Source of the DNA: Craspedostauros australis | Taxonomy: Eukaryota; Bacillariophyta; Bacillariophyceae; Mastogloiales; Achnanthaceae | Direction of reading: 5' to 3' | NCBI GenBank assembly: GCA_026770025.1 | Contig: JAMXDE010000005.1 | Location: 558,001 to 622,000 of the forward strand | DNA length: 64,000 bases | Part shown: piece after piece, positions 1 through 11,505 of the stretch | How positions within the stretch are numbered: the first letter of the stretch is position 1 | Layout: each line of letters opens with the position of its first letter | Program-made: the position numbers and the translations under genes | The notes under the pieces: model-generated | Databases searched by the model: none | Told to the model about the DNA's origin: nothing | Seen by the model: only the letters and a program-made list of their open reading frames with translations

Positions 1-2640
1 CGATACTCTGTTCTCGCGCCCCTCTTGGAAATACAAATTGTGCTGTCGTGGTTATTTTCCACAAGCAAACGATCACTTTTTCGCGACGGTCCAAAGGAAG
101 GGATAAAAAACAAGGGATGGTCAGTCGCCGGCTCCCCGTTCTCCAGACCGGCTTGTGAAGCATTAGGATAGCAGATCTGTTGTCCTCCTTGCTGTGATGC
201 CGTTTCACCCCCTCGGTTGCTTGGTCAGAGACTGATGTGATGCAACAAATAAGAGGCGCGTTCGACAGCTGATGTGCGTGCCTTCCCTGCGCTGGCGCTT
301 CGCGAACTGCCTCTTCCATCGAGGTTGCATCTGGAACCTCTCCGAGCAGCTCGTCTGCGCGCCCGCGAACGAGAGGGCACAAACAGAGACATCGTTGGTT
401 TTCTTGTTCTGCCAACCGCGATAGACCCATCTTTCCAATAAATATTTGCTGGGGTTTGTCTACTCGTCGAACTGTTCGCTTATTAACCTTCAACGCCAGG
501 ACGTGACCAGGGCACCCCGGCTTTGTGCCTCTCAGGTTGAACTGTGGTGAGTTGTATTGACTTAGAACCAGTTCGAGGACCTCCACGTATGAGTGGAACC
601 AGCAAGGTTCTTGTATTCTACGTTAGGTTTGCAAACAAACAATACAGCGATGCGGTATTTATGCTCACCCAATGTACCAAACACACTTCACTTACTCTGC
701 GAAAGTCACTCGAGTACCTCGAGTACGTAAGCGTTCGGTGATTTGTTTGTGCGTGGTGCCTTTGTGCCTGCTGGGACATACGAAGGTACCGTCAAAAGAC
801 CCAGTATGGTCGCCTGGACCTGTTGCCTTGTGCGTTCACACCAGTTATTCGCAAACCTCTTGCTCTAGTAGCTCGTATTCTACTCCACCCAACTTCGTTC
901 CGTGTTTCCTCTTGGCGCTTGGCGCATTTTTCACGGACTACCTGGTCTGTGCGCTACACACGCCGTTCGCCATGCATAAACTAGCCGGCATATACGGTAA
1001 ATATTCTAATTAAATGTGATGGAAATGTTCCAAACACAATTGTGAACAACGAACCAAGTTAAAACATGTATGTGATCATACCGTATATCCCATATCACCG
1101 AAGCCAAGAAGAGTACTTTTCGCCTAAGTTGCGTCTGGTATTGGGGAATAAGGAGAACAAGTATACGCCAGCAACTTATTATCATTGATACCAGTCAACC
1201 ACATGAAAAAGTACAACAAACATTTTGTGGTCCACACTTCATTCGCGGGACCGTATATCTTGCGTACCACAACCGCGCGCTGAACCGGAAGAACTGAAAG
1301 GATGACGTCAAAAAGGATACTCCAATCACGTCCGTGTGATCCAGCTACTGAAGACTTGGTTGTGTCATGACGGTACCAGTCCGATCGCGTGACGTTTGTG
1401 GCTTTGGTCCAAGGTGTTTCCGCGCTAAACAGAGTATTTGGAGCGCAGCAGAACAGGCCAGAATGAGGTAACGAATCCACCGTCCTCACAAGGTTAGAGC
1501 ACGAACGCAGCTGCCTTGTACCTTGTCCGCTCTCATCGCTCAATTCTCATGTTTTACTTCCACAAGAGACTTGACAATTTTCCTTCTCCGCGTATTCCTC
1601 ATGCACTTGTCTGGGTTGGGTTGGGTTGGGTTGGGTTGGGTTGGGTTAGATTGATTTGGACGCTGCTCCTTCCGAACAACGCTTTGCAGATCTCCTTCGT
1701 TGTTGCATGCAATCGCATCCGTACGTTCGCTGCGCTCGGTGTGGGACTCGTGTCGCTTGTTCTTCTTCAATGTACTCGACTTCGGTACCACACGACCCAA
1801 AACTTCATACGCCTTGGTCTTGGTGCAATTCCAATGTAGCCACAAACTCCACACTTCTGCTTCACCTTTTACTTTGACTGCAACAATCCGTGCTTCTACT
1901 CGTATTCTGCTCTTATTCGTAACTGCGCGATTGGTCTGGGGTGCTTCTCGTGTGTACAACAATTGCGTCAGCATCTGATGCAGTATGCACCATAACACTC
2001 GCGAAAGGTCATTCTGTGATCGCTGGAATCACCACGGATTTCGTTCGCGTGCGTAATCGTGTACGCAAAGGATGCGATGACTCGACCGATACATACCGCA
2101 CACACGTCCAGCAGAGTAGTACGTGTTGCACCACACGAGCTATCGAATAACAGAGGACGATGGTACGAGCGCGACACGAACATGCTACGGTGGCAGCATC
2201 GTGTTCTACGCAGTGATTGTGCGGGTGAAGAAATGATTCCTCGCAACATTTCGCGAAATGGGCGTGAACCAGCGAAGGATCACGATCAGACCGCAGGTCT
2301 GGGCGCAGTTGTGAACCTTGATGTGGTGATGGATGATGATCTCTGGCAAGCGACACGGCTGATGGAGATTCATCGATCCCACAAAGGAGATCCGTCAAAG
2401 CGCCAGCGCGACAACAGGGGCACAAATTGCTAAACTCATGGGGGTTGAAGGAAGGAATGGAGGCGTGAAGTTTGATAGCGCGAAGCGGCACCTGCAAACC
2501 TTCGTCCTCCGTGGTCGTAGTCCAACCTTGAACAGAATTGCGCTATTCTCCGAATTCGGAGAACATTCCTTCATCTTGTCTTGTCTCATCACATCCATTT
2601 TCGTGTTCGCCGTTGTTCCTTCGCAGGAAACGAAAACACA
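1..2640. other. intergenic region, no recognised gene
   Basis: Short open frames occur on both strands, but none resembles a known protein and most begin at TTG or GTG. The only structured element seen is a pentamer array near 1613. If MSH2 had an exon for its missing N-terminal domain it should lie here, but I could not find one. Confidence 0.5.
1613..1647 (+). repeat. (GGGTT)7 pentanucleotide array
   Basis: Seven perfect tandem copies of GGGTT are followed by AGATTGATT. The unit resembles telomere-like G-rich repeats but is not TTAGGG, so it is best called a microsatellite. Confidence 0.9.
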
Positions 2641-2653
2641 AAATGGCGCGAAC
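2641..2653 (+). promoter_or_regulatory. possible E2F-like site upstream of MSH2
   Basis: The sequence AAATGGCGCGAAC contains a GGCGCGAA core like that bound by E2F/DP factors. It lies about 390 bp before the MSH2 start codon. This is a motif match by eye. Support comes from a second, better site 100 bp downstream. Confidence 0.35.
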
Positions 2654-2754
2654 GAAATATGTGTTCGAAGTAATCAATTCGACTAAATCGAAATACGGAC
2701 TTGTGTTCGAACAATTCGACTACAGCTGGGCTGGTTGTTGTTTTGCACGTCTGC

Positions 2755-2768
2755 TTTTTGGCGCGAAG
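2755..2768 (+). promoter_or_regulatory. E2F-like site upstream of MSH2
   Basis: TTTTTGGCGCGAAG matches the E2F consensus TTTSGCGC and its palindromic extension. It sits about 270 bp before the MSH2 ATG. MSH2 is a known S-phase E2F target in animals and plants, so the placement is sensible, but binding is inferred. Confidence 0.45.
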
Positions 2769-2836
2769 TTTTGACCATCCTCGCCAACCTCGAATTGGCG
2801 ACCGCTCAGGTATTTGACACGACTTGGGGACGGGTA

Positions 2837-2897
2837 ACAACAACCACAACAACCACAACAACCACAACAACCACAACAACCACAACAACCACAACAA
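2837..2897 (+). repeat. 9-bp minisatellite (ACAACAACC)6
   Basis: Six perfect copies of a 9-bp unit span 2837-2890, followed by a partial copy that decays into an A-run. It lies in the MSH2 5' region. Its apparent translations (Thr-Thr-Thr or Asn-His-Asn) are repeat artefacts. Confidence 0.9.
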
Positions 2898-3035
2898 AAA
2901 GAACTGTTGCGCACACAATCACAAAGCTGTTGCGAAACAGACCATTCCAAAACAGCAACAAACCAAACGAACAAGAGGATTGAGTGATACAGATCATTGG
3001 CAGAGTATAGGACTCCACAAGCAACGCTTCCCAGG

Positions 3036-6000
3036 ATGTCTTACCAAACGAACACAGTCTGCATCCTGATCAGCCCTGGTGGCGGCAACGCCAAGCTGAG
3101 CGGCGCAAAAGGCGGTGGCGCGGGTGGCGTTCCTGTCGTGGTGTGGGCGCAGCAGACGCGCAACGCCCGCGACGCACCTGACGATCCCTGGAAGCACACG
3201 CTGACGTACTTCGAATTCCTGGACCAGCCCAAGAGATGGACCCACCTGGATGCGTTGCTCACCAGGTTGGCACCGATGTGCAGCATCCACATTGGAACTT
3301 CCGAGAATCTCAGCCGACTGCAAGGCAGCAAACCTGCCAAGCCCAGCCCGAAGCTGATTCGCATGGAGCAATGGTTGGACTCGTTGCAATCGTTTCTGGA
3401 TGAGCGCACGGATTTGGCGGGAATGGCGCCAGATGCGGAAGACGATAGCGGTGGATCAAACATGGACGTCAACGGGGATCAGCAGGCAGCCGCGGTCAGC
3501 GCAACGTTGGACTGCCAGCTGCATCTCAATATTCCCGTCGACAAGTCACGCATCGAGGATACCATGCAACAGCTTCTGGTGCCTTCGGAGGATGTGCTGA
3601 TGGCATATCGAGGCAACGTGCAGCTGGCGCATTCGGCACCATTGCAGCAGGGCCTGTCGATGTGGCTCAATTCGGCCGCAGGTTGGGATGGTAGCGCATC
3701 CGGATCAGGTGGCCGTCCCCGCGGGATGGGAGGCGATCGAGCGGACGACGCCAGCGCAGGAATCATCGATGATGCGCTGATGGGCACATTCCACATCCAG
3801 CAGGGCGTGCTGAATTCCCATCTCGTGTTGGACCGCACAGCCGCGCAGTGCATTCACCTGCTGCCACCTTCCAATGCCGGCATGGCGACCGTGGTTGGCG
3901 GAACCTCCCAGAACAACTCGCTCTACGGCATCCTGTCGCAACCTTGTCTCACCAAGATGGGCAAGTCGTTGCTGCAGGTGTGGCTCAGACAACCGCTCAT
4001 CAACCTTCGCCAGATAGAGGAACGTCAGGACTCCATCCAGGCGCTGCTCGGGCTTGGCAAGGATCAAATTCGGGAGGCGCTCAAGAGCTTTTCGGGGGTG
4101 GACTTGTCCAAGCTGGCCACAACGCTGGCGCAGTACAGCAGCAACACCGAAGGTGGTGGCGAGGATGGTGGCGACGCCCAGACAACGCTGATGGCGGGCG
4201 ATTCGAAGAAGGCTCTGCGCGCATTGTACGAGCTCTATCTTCTGTCCTCCGCCAAGGTCCCCCAATTGATGGAGGCGGCAGAAAGCATCTTGAGCACCCC
4301 CGCGGATGATGCCATGAATGGTGATGCTGATGGCAATGCCGCAGACGGCGCTTCGGGGCCACCCACGATGTTGAAGGAACTGCTGGAGCAGATATCGAAG
4401 GTGTACAACGAACTTGAGCGCTGCCAGGGACTTGCCGAGGCCGTGCTGGATCTTGACCAGGCTCCGCGCGATTTCCTGGTGCAACCGTCCTTCCATCCAG
4501 AACTGGTGGAGGTGAGCAAAGAACTGAACGAAGTGCTGCAAGCGGTGCAGAACGAATGGAGCGACACCCAGGAGCTGTGGATGGAACGATCAGGCGTGAG
4601 CAGCAACAGCGGAGCGTCGCAGGTCAAGCTGGAACAGCAGCAGGATGACATGTGGCAGTTCCGCCTCAGCGATTCCAACCAGATCAAGCTGCTGCAATCG
4701 AAGATGCCGAAGGATGTGCAGGTCCACAAGGTGCTGAAGAATGGAGTCTACTTCTCCACAAGGATGCTGAGACAGCTGGGATCGAAGTACCAAGACGTCC
4801 GCGCGGAGTATGACCGCTTCTCCCGGCAGGTGGTCAAGGACGCCATGTCCGTCGCGACCACGTACCAGACTGTCGTGGAGCGCACAAGCGAGCTGGTGGC
4901 CACATTGGACGTCCTATGCAGTCTGGCGCACGTGGCCGCGTACAGTCCTCACGGGTACTGCAGACCGACGATGACCGACAGCGACGAAGATGGAATGGGC
5001 ATTGAGGTATGTGAGCCAAAGCGATATTATACTTCGCTGCAGTCTTGCATTGTGCTGTGTGCGATGCCATGTGCTGTGTGCGAGTACTCTGGTGTTGAGC
5101 CAACATTCATACTCTGCTCTTTCCTCCTCTTCCCACGTCCACTCACCATCCCTTTGTCGTGCCGTACCTCCTCTTACCCACATATCTTGCCTCTTCTCCT
5201 TCATCACCATCTCGTGTATGCAATAGCTCAAGGGCGCGCGGCATCCTTGCGTGGAGCTGCAAGAAGATGTGGACTTCATCCCCAACGACGTCTCGTTGGT
5301 CTTCGGTGAATCCAACTTCCTCCTCGTCACCGGCCCCAACATGGGTGGCAAATCCACGTACATCCGCTCCCTAGGGGCGATCGTGGCGATGGCGCAAATT
5401 GGCTCCTTCGTGCCATGCCAATCAGCACGCATCAACATCTGCCACTCCATCCAGGCGCGCGTGGGTGCGGGCGATCTGCAGGAGCGGGGCATCTCCACCT
5501 TCATGGCGGAGATGCTCGAATCGTCCGCCATCCTGCGAACCGCCACCAAGCGCAGCCTGATCATCGTCGATGAACTGGGTCGAGGCACGTCCACCTTCGA
5601 TGGATACGGCCTTGCGCGCGCCATCTCGGAGTACATTTTGGACAAGATCGGTTGCATGGTGGTCTTCGCAACGCACTTCCACGAGCTGACCAGTTTGGAA
5701 CAGGAGAAGGCTGGTGTGAAGAACTGTCATGTGAGCGCTCAGAAGGGCAACCAAGGTCTGACCTTCCTGTACGAAGTCCAGAAGGGACCCTGCCTGGAAT
5801 CGTTCGGTATCCAGGTCGCAGAGATGGCCAACGTTCCCGCCAAGGTGATCGCGGATGCCAAACGCAAGGCCGCAGAGCTGGAGCACTTCAGCACGGCTGT
5901 GAAACGCGCCAGGAAGCTTGGCATGGACGACGAGACTCCCGGCGACAAGGAGAACCTGCAGTTCGTCAACAAGTTCGCGAACATCGATCTGCCGTCCATG

Positions 6001-6069
6001 ATGAAGCAAGGAGTTTCGAGAGATGAAACGCTGCAGATGCTGAAGCAGGCATTGGATCTACCGCAATGA
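3036..6069 (+). CDS. MSH2: DNA mismatch repair protein MSH2 (two exons, lacks MutS domain I)
   Basis: MSH2 pairs with MSH6 or MSH3 to recognise DNA mismatches in the nucleus. Exons are 3036-5006 and 5227-6069, giving 937 aa. The 220-bp intron (GTATGT...ATAG) is phase 0 and carries stops. Across the junction the protein reads [13 protein letters not shown], matching the MutS core. Exon 2 holds the ATPase: IPNDV, Walker [24 protein letters not shown], Walker [13 protein letters not shown] and ATHFHEL. These identify MSH2 and not MSH3-6. The first ATG is 3036; the frame upstream opens only with TTG at 2997. The protein starts directly in domain II, so the roughly 120-residue N-terminal mismatch-binding domain is missing. 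CCCAG just before 3036 could be a splice acceptor for an unseen upstream exon. The middle carries acidic, Gly/Asp-rich insertions. Confidence 0.93.
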
Positions 6070-7143
6070 TGAGCATTATATCAAATTATATAATAGAATA
6101 TGACGTAGTAGTATTCGTAAAGTCGGCAACTCCATTGGTTCTTTGTGTAGTCGTATGTCATATCTGAATGTCATACTCCTATAATATTATGTAGGATAGC
6201 TGTCTCCAGAGTTCAGATCACGTGAAATTGTCTTCGCTGCGATTCTCTTTGTCCTTGCCCATGCGGCTGCGATGGACTCAATGAAGATGGTGGTCAGATC
6301 TTGTGGCGGTCATCATTGATCAAGTGAATGAGAGGGCCTGGTAACCATGAACATCATTCCAAACCGACGAAAGCCAAAGTATCACCCTTGTTGAACGAGG
6401 ATCGAGTGTTATGTCGGAGCCGGCATGGCAGCTGTACAAGCCGCTTCCTTTCTCTTCAGACCGCAACATCCGCCTCTGAGAATTCAGTCCATGATGCCAT
6501 TCGCATGTTTGCATGTGTGGTAGTGCGCCCGTAGCAGGGTTATTGCAATGCGTCGAAGCGCATGCTGTGGTCACAAATACTTGTAGATCGGCGCGCTGTT
6601 ATTCGGCGGTGAATTCTGAGCAGCCATGAGCCCCCCATGGCGGAGAGGTAGAGAGAGCTTCTGAGTTCGAGGATTAGGATCAGCAAGAGCACCAACGGCA
6701 ACCTTACCCAATGCAAGAGCCTCAAGAATGCAAGCAGAATCGAGTGCAGGAGCCCAGGGTGTACGTACGACGCGTACCACCAAAACGCCATTGCCTCAAT
6801 CGGTCCATTGCGGAATGAGGGTTCGGATCAAGCACAAACACTCGTACAAGCGTATGTGCAACTCTCATCGAGTGCCATTCAATCAGTTCCATCCCCACCA
6901 CACCATGCTGTACTGCGCTGCACTCCAGTCCATTGCACCATGATGGACCTCAACCTCGCATCGCGCTGTCCCAATGCTGCTATTGAAGAAGGCAGACCAG
7001 CGTAGAATACGAGTACGCAGAGAGACAACCAGTGGCATGTACGCATCCATGGCAGGCCACAGTGAAAGCAGACTTGATGTCGATGGTGAAGCGCAGATCA
7101 TTGAGTCGCCGCGTACGGTGCGCATCTTGACCACGACATGATC
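6070..7143. other. intergenic region, no recognised gene
   Basis: This is the MSH2 3' flank, starting with an AT-rich stretch (6075-6200) that probably holds its polyadenylation signals. An ATG-started hydrophobic 83-aa frame on the minus strand (6540-6791) was seen but has no recognisable features. Confidence 0.5.
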
Positions 7144-7281
7144 TCAATGTTGCTTCTTCTTGTTGTTCGCCTTCTCCGTCCTCTCATCTGCCACCTCCTT
7201 GCGCAACATCACAACCCAGGCAATGAAGATCATGCCCTGGAAGCCGAGGACACCAAACAGGAGCTTCTCTTGCCAAGTCAT
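7144..7281 (-). CDS. possible 45-aa single-pass membrane protein
   Basis: An ATG at 7281 opens a 45-residue frame beginning MTWQEKLLFG. One hydrophobic segment (about residues 7-25) is followed by a highly charged Lys/Glu tail ending NNKKKQH. The arrangement is that of a small membrane subunit or assembly factor. The frame is open upstream without an ATG, so an earlier spliced exon is possible. I do not recognise the family. Length alone does not exclude chance. Confidence 0.35.
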   Translation of the reverse strand: MTWQEKLLFGVLGFQGMIFIAWVVMLRKEVADERTEKANNKKKQH

Positions 7282-9291
7282 GTTGGGATGCTTCTGCTCG
7301 TGCGGGTGCGTGTGTGAGTGCGAGTGCGAGGTGACTCTGCTTGTTCTTCGAAGGTTGGGTGTCAGCGTTGATGCTGGTGCTGATGCTGGCGCAAACGGCG
7401 ACACCAGTGGCAATGCCGATACCGATGCTGACAGCAGCAGCGGAATCCGTTGCGAAGACGAGTGGATCCTCTGCCCTCCCTTGATCTGGTCTTGGAATGG
7501 GGGTTCTCGTAGCTGTCCAAGATGATCCGAATGATTCCGATGACTGTGGAAGACGACGGAGGCGACGAGAACGGAGGAATGGAGAGAAGGTCTTGAGTGT
7601 GGTACTTATGTACGACTATGGTAGCTTGTGAGTGCGAGGCCAAGAGGGTGTGCTCTGGTGGAAACGAGAACAGGACAGAGAATGACGATGATAGAAGAGT
7701 GGGGCGGAGTGGAGCAGTTCCTCCTCCCTCCCACGACAGAGAGATGGAAGACGGTGGGTGAGGATGTCGCTCCTGCTTTGTGATTCGCGGGATCGTTTGT
7801 CTGAGAGAGAGATGGAACAGATTTCGAGAAGGGATGTTGTGGTTTGGCAGATCCTCTTCGTCCGTGTGTCCCACTCGCTCCGTGTGTGGTGTGTTGCGAT
7901 GTGTTGTGATGCGATGTGTTGTGATGCGATGTGCGGGTGTTGACGGTTTCCTTCTATTTTGACGAATCACAAGAAAAAGAGAGCCCCGATGCTTCTCCAA
8001 CGCTCCGAACACAGCTGTCCTCTTCGCTTTCGTGATTCGCGTTGGTTGATTGGCTGGCCAAACGACACCGCTTCTCTTTTTCGTCGGAGTTGACAATGCC
8101 GCGTGTTCCGCGAACAGCGCAGCGTGTTCCGCGAACAGGACTTGTGTTTGGCAGAAATCGTCAAGTTTCGCACCGTTGACGGTTGCCTTCATTTTTGGTG
8201 GCTTCGGAGTGGCTCTCAGCGCCAAAGTGACGCGGTTGTGAGTTGATTGGCTTGCTCTGTCCGCAGATGTGATTGGCCCGTTGTCTTGAAGCTTTCACAT
8301 CGCAGAACACATCGTTTCGTTCTTTGTGTCAGATTTGTGGACGAAGTGCTGACAACTGGGGAGATTCATTGGTGTCAGACGTGATTTCGTGCCTTCCACG
8401 ACAGGGCAGCAAACCGCACAGGCAGCGACGTGGCGATGATGGTCATCACCACGTCCTCGCCATCACGAGAATATATATATATTCGTGTCCGAAGTTTCTT
8501 ATAATGGATTCAGAGGCTGGGGATCTGCCTGCAAGAGCCTAAAATGTGACGGCCGCAAGACACGATGACGAAGAAGGAAACTGTCACAAAGTGACACCAC
8601 GAACGACAAGCGACGAAAGAGAAAGAGGAAGCACGAAAGGTTCCTCGCTTCTGTGCGACCCAAAAAGTCTCAATCCCGCACACAAACACACGCAAACTAT
8701 CGCGTGGGCTGAGCGTTGGGGTTGTGCGAGCCGAAGCAAAACACGAAGGTGATGCCAAACACACGACAACCAACAACCAACAAACATCCTCAAACACACG
8801 CACACACACATACCAACACACTCTCACACCCTCATGTCATCATACCCTCAAAGCAATCGTGTCCAGGGTGAGGCACTCATTGCACAACATGGCTTCTGAT
8901 CTCTTCGTCATCCTCCATCTCGCAACTGCCTCCTTCGCATCACAAGATTCATCGATTGGATGATCGATTGATTGATTGACACATTACTTGATTGACACAT
9001 CACTTGATGGGACCCATCAACAGCCAACGACACCCATCCTCCTGAGAGTTCCTTCGCTCACTCGCACTCTCAACCAGAGCAACAACAACAACAACAACAT
9101 CACCCAAGAAGGAAAAGAAAACGGGAAAGACGAACACGAACCGTGCTTGATCGATCCTCCTCACAATTTCCAACATTCGATCCCCCCCAACGACTTTCCC
9201 ACAAAGAACAATCCACAAGTTCAAACACAAACATCATCACGAAAGCCTCAATACAACACAAATACCACACAACACACACTCACAGAACAAC
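7282..9291. other. intergenic region, no recognised gene
   Basis: A 287-codon minus-strand frame at 7362-8225 is rich in His, Arg, Ser and Pro with no domain and is probably non-coding. Other contents are simple repeats: GATGTGTTGTGATGC copies near 7900-7930, two copies of a 17-bp GTTCCGCGAACAG-type repeat at 8102-8137, an AT palindrome at 8470-8482, and (CAA)n just before the next gene. Confidence 0.5.
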
Positions 9292-10450
9292 ATGATGCTC
9301 AACAAAAGAAGTATCTCGACTATGTGTCAGGCCGTGCTGGCCGTGATCAGCATTGCCGTCATTGGTCTCAACACCATGACGGTGGAGGCATTCCAGCCAA
9401 ACCCAACATCCGTGCCTGCATCAACTTCGGGTGCATCAAGACCTGACACGCAGACATCCACCACATCAACATCATCACAGCTGGATTACGCGACGGTGCC
9501 TGCCTCTCTGGAGGTCAGGCCGAAGCATGCAAAGACGGTCCGCAAGAAGCCATCGATCACCAGCCTCCATTCGCTGGACGAGCTCAAGTACTTCCTGGAA
9601 GATGATGACCGATTGACCGTCGTCAAGTAAGTTCATTCTGTTCTTTTTCCATTCTTCATGCCGCTGTGCGCGATGTTGCTCATGCATCAGGTTGGTCGCA
9701 TGAGGTGGCATGGTAGCCATCAAGTTGTTCGCATACTCGTGTGGTACATGCGATGCCAAAGTGTGCCATGTCCAGCTGCAACACAAGCATCGTCAACAAC
9801 AAGCCTCCAATGCAACACAAGACAGCAACACAAGCACAAACATCGATGATTACGACGACGGACTTCAAAAGCCTTCGGAGAGGGGGACCAATGACAGAAA
9901 TCCCACGGTTGGTGATCGTGGACTGGATGCGAAGAACTCGAACGCAACCGAATGCACGAGACTATGCACTTACACACACCACTTCTCTTTACAACAACGA
10001 CGACAACAACAACCACAACGACGATGCATGATACTCCACCGAACTTGCTCTGGCCGCAGGTTTTATGCTCCCTGGTGCAAGTCTTGCAAGAAGCTGGACA
10101 TTCACTTCAACAACCTGGCATCCAAGATCGGCGACGGTGTCGTGGCACGACAGATGGTAAAGGGAGATGTCCGCTTCGCGCAGATAGCCTTCGGCGACGC
10201 GACGAGGGAGCTCATGGAGAACCTCAAGATCGCAGGACTCCCAACAATGCAGCTGTATCACAGAGATCACAAGCTGTGGAACGTGGCCGGGCATACCAAC
10301 ACAAAGTCGCTGCAGTCCGAGCTCGGCCGGCTGGAAGCCCTGTCTCAGAATGACCTGGAGGAATACGGTGAAGAGATCGATGACGGCGTCCTCAACGAAG
10401 CGGTCGAGGATTCGATGTACGATTACTCCTTCCTCAACGAGGAGTGGTAG
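9292..10450 (+). CDS. thioredoxin-like protein with plastid-type leader (two exons)
   Basis: Exons are 9292-9626 and 10060-10450 (241 aa). The 433-bp intron starts GTAAGT and ends CCGCAG. The splice joins VVK to FYAPWCKSCKK and restores the thioredoxin beta strand and active site. The CxxC is WCKSC instead of WCGPC, and the cis-proline loop reads GLPT. Thioredoxin folds with this motif carry out thiol-disulfide exchange. The N-terminus has a hydrophobic signal (about residues 12-33) followed by VEA-FQP, an ASAFAP-like cleavage site with Phe at +1, so import into the complex plastid is likely. A Ser/Thr-rich linker of about 70 residues precedes the domain and an acidic tail follows it. The substrate is unknown. 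Confidence 0.85.
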
Positions 10451-11124
10451 AACACGGACACGAGCACGAATGCGAACAGGCTCAGGTGCCGTCGCGCTTG
10501 GTCGCAACCATCCATACTGGCACCATACGAATAGAGAAACATCCAGGATGACTGTGTGCGCAAACATGGATGTGCGTACTATGCGTACGATGCGCGCAAT
10601 TGGATTCAACGAAACCAAGTATGTGGAATAGGGAACCTCCCGACCCCCATCGTCGCCAGAAAGGACGAACGATAGTCGGGATGAAGCGCTTCACCCAACA
10701 CTTCCAAACCGCAAGCGCATCGACACGTACGTACACAAGAACACATGTGTCATCAGCACAACACAGTACCGCCATGCAAGACAAGGCCTGTCTGGAGTTC
10801 CACACAGCAACATAGACTAAAATTTTCAGCAAGGAAGCAATCATAGATACAACAAGTAACCAATCCAACAATCGCCATCCATCACTAAATGTCAGTGCTT
10901 ATCATTGTTACCTGTGGAACTGAGTGCGGTGCGTCTGTATGATACGGGTACTCTGGGGCCATCCGTATGGTGCATTCTCACTCGTTCATTGTCCCTTTCC
11001 AAGAAAAGTATGGCCATGTGCATGCATCAACTCTGCTTGATACCGTGTAGAGCACTCTATCCTCCATCCATCCTCGTAGCTGTGCTGCCTTTCAGCAGCA
11101 TGGATGCCACTGCCGCGTGATGGC
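10451..11124. other. intergenic region, nothing recognised
   Basis: Only short frames without recognisable features are present between the thioredoxin-like gene and a doubtful minus-strand ORF. Confidence 0.5.
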
Positions 11125-11505
11125 CTAACATGCTGCCGCTCCAACCATCTGCGAGCACAGCATTGACTGGCGTCGGCTAGCGAAGATCGGATGCGAGCAC
11201 GCAATGGGGAACAGCCGAATGTCATTCTGTGATGAAAGCGCAGTCCACCTCGTCGTAGATGACAGCAGATGCTGACCCAACCAATTGGCGATTGGGGCAA
11301 CACTTGCATCTTCCTCACGGCTCTCGTTTCCTTCTGCTTCTGTTGCCTCATGCTTTGTTGCCTCATGCTTTGTTGCCTCATGCTTTGTTGCGTCGGATTT
11401 GATAAGATGCACGCCCTTCACATGGCCATCTGACCATCGAAGGTAGGCACCGAGGAAGACACCCAGGACATAGCCAGAATTGATCACCAGCAAGAGCATC
11501 ATCAT
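11125..11505 (-). CDS. doubtful 126-aa protein with N-terminal membrane segment
   Basis: The first ATG of this frame is at 11505. The product begins MMMLLLVINSGY and has one hydrophobic stretch (residues 1-22) that could be a signal anchor, with a GxxxG motif. It is followed by three 5-residue KHEAT-type repeats encoded by a 15-bp tandem repeat, then a nondescript tail. No family is recognised. A copper-transporter-like last helix was considered, but the MxxxM motif is absent. The repeat makes a chance ORF plausible. Confidence 0.25.
   Translation of the reverse strand: MMMLLLVINSGYVLGVFLGAYLRWSDGHVKGVHLIKSDATKHEATKHEATKHEATEAEGNESREEDASVAPIANWLGQHLLSSTTRWTALSSQNDIRLFPIACSHPIFASRRQSMLCSQMVGAAAC

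Noticed and set aside
1124-1543. Minus-strand 139-codon frame resembling a transposase end
   Set aside because: It has no ATG start. The similarity felt by eye (KIYGPANEVWTTK) could not be tied to a family.
1613-1647. Interstitial telomere
   Set aside because: The unit is GGGTT, not TTAGGG; treated as a microsatellite.
2837-2897. Poly-Thr or poly-Asn/His proteins across the minisatellite
   Set aside because: These frames exist only because of the 9-bp repeat.
7362-8225. 287-codon minus-strand open frame
   Set aside because: Composition is low-complexity His/Arg/Ser with local repeats, and no domain is visible. Likely non-coding.
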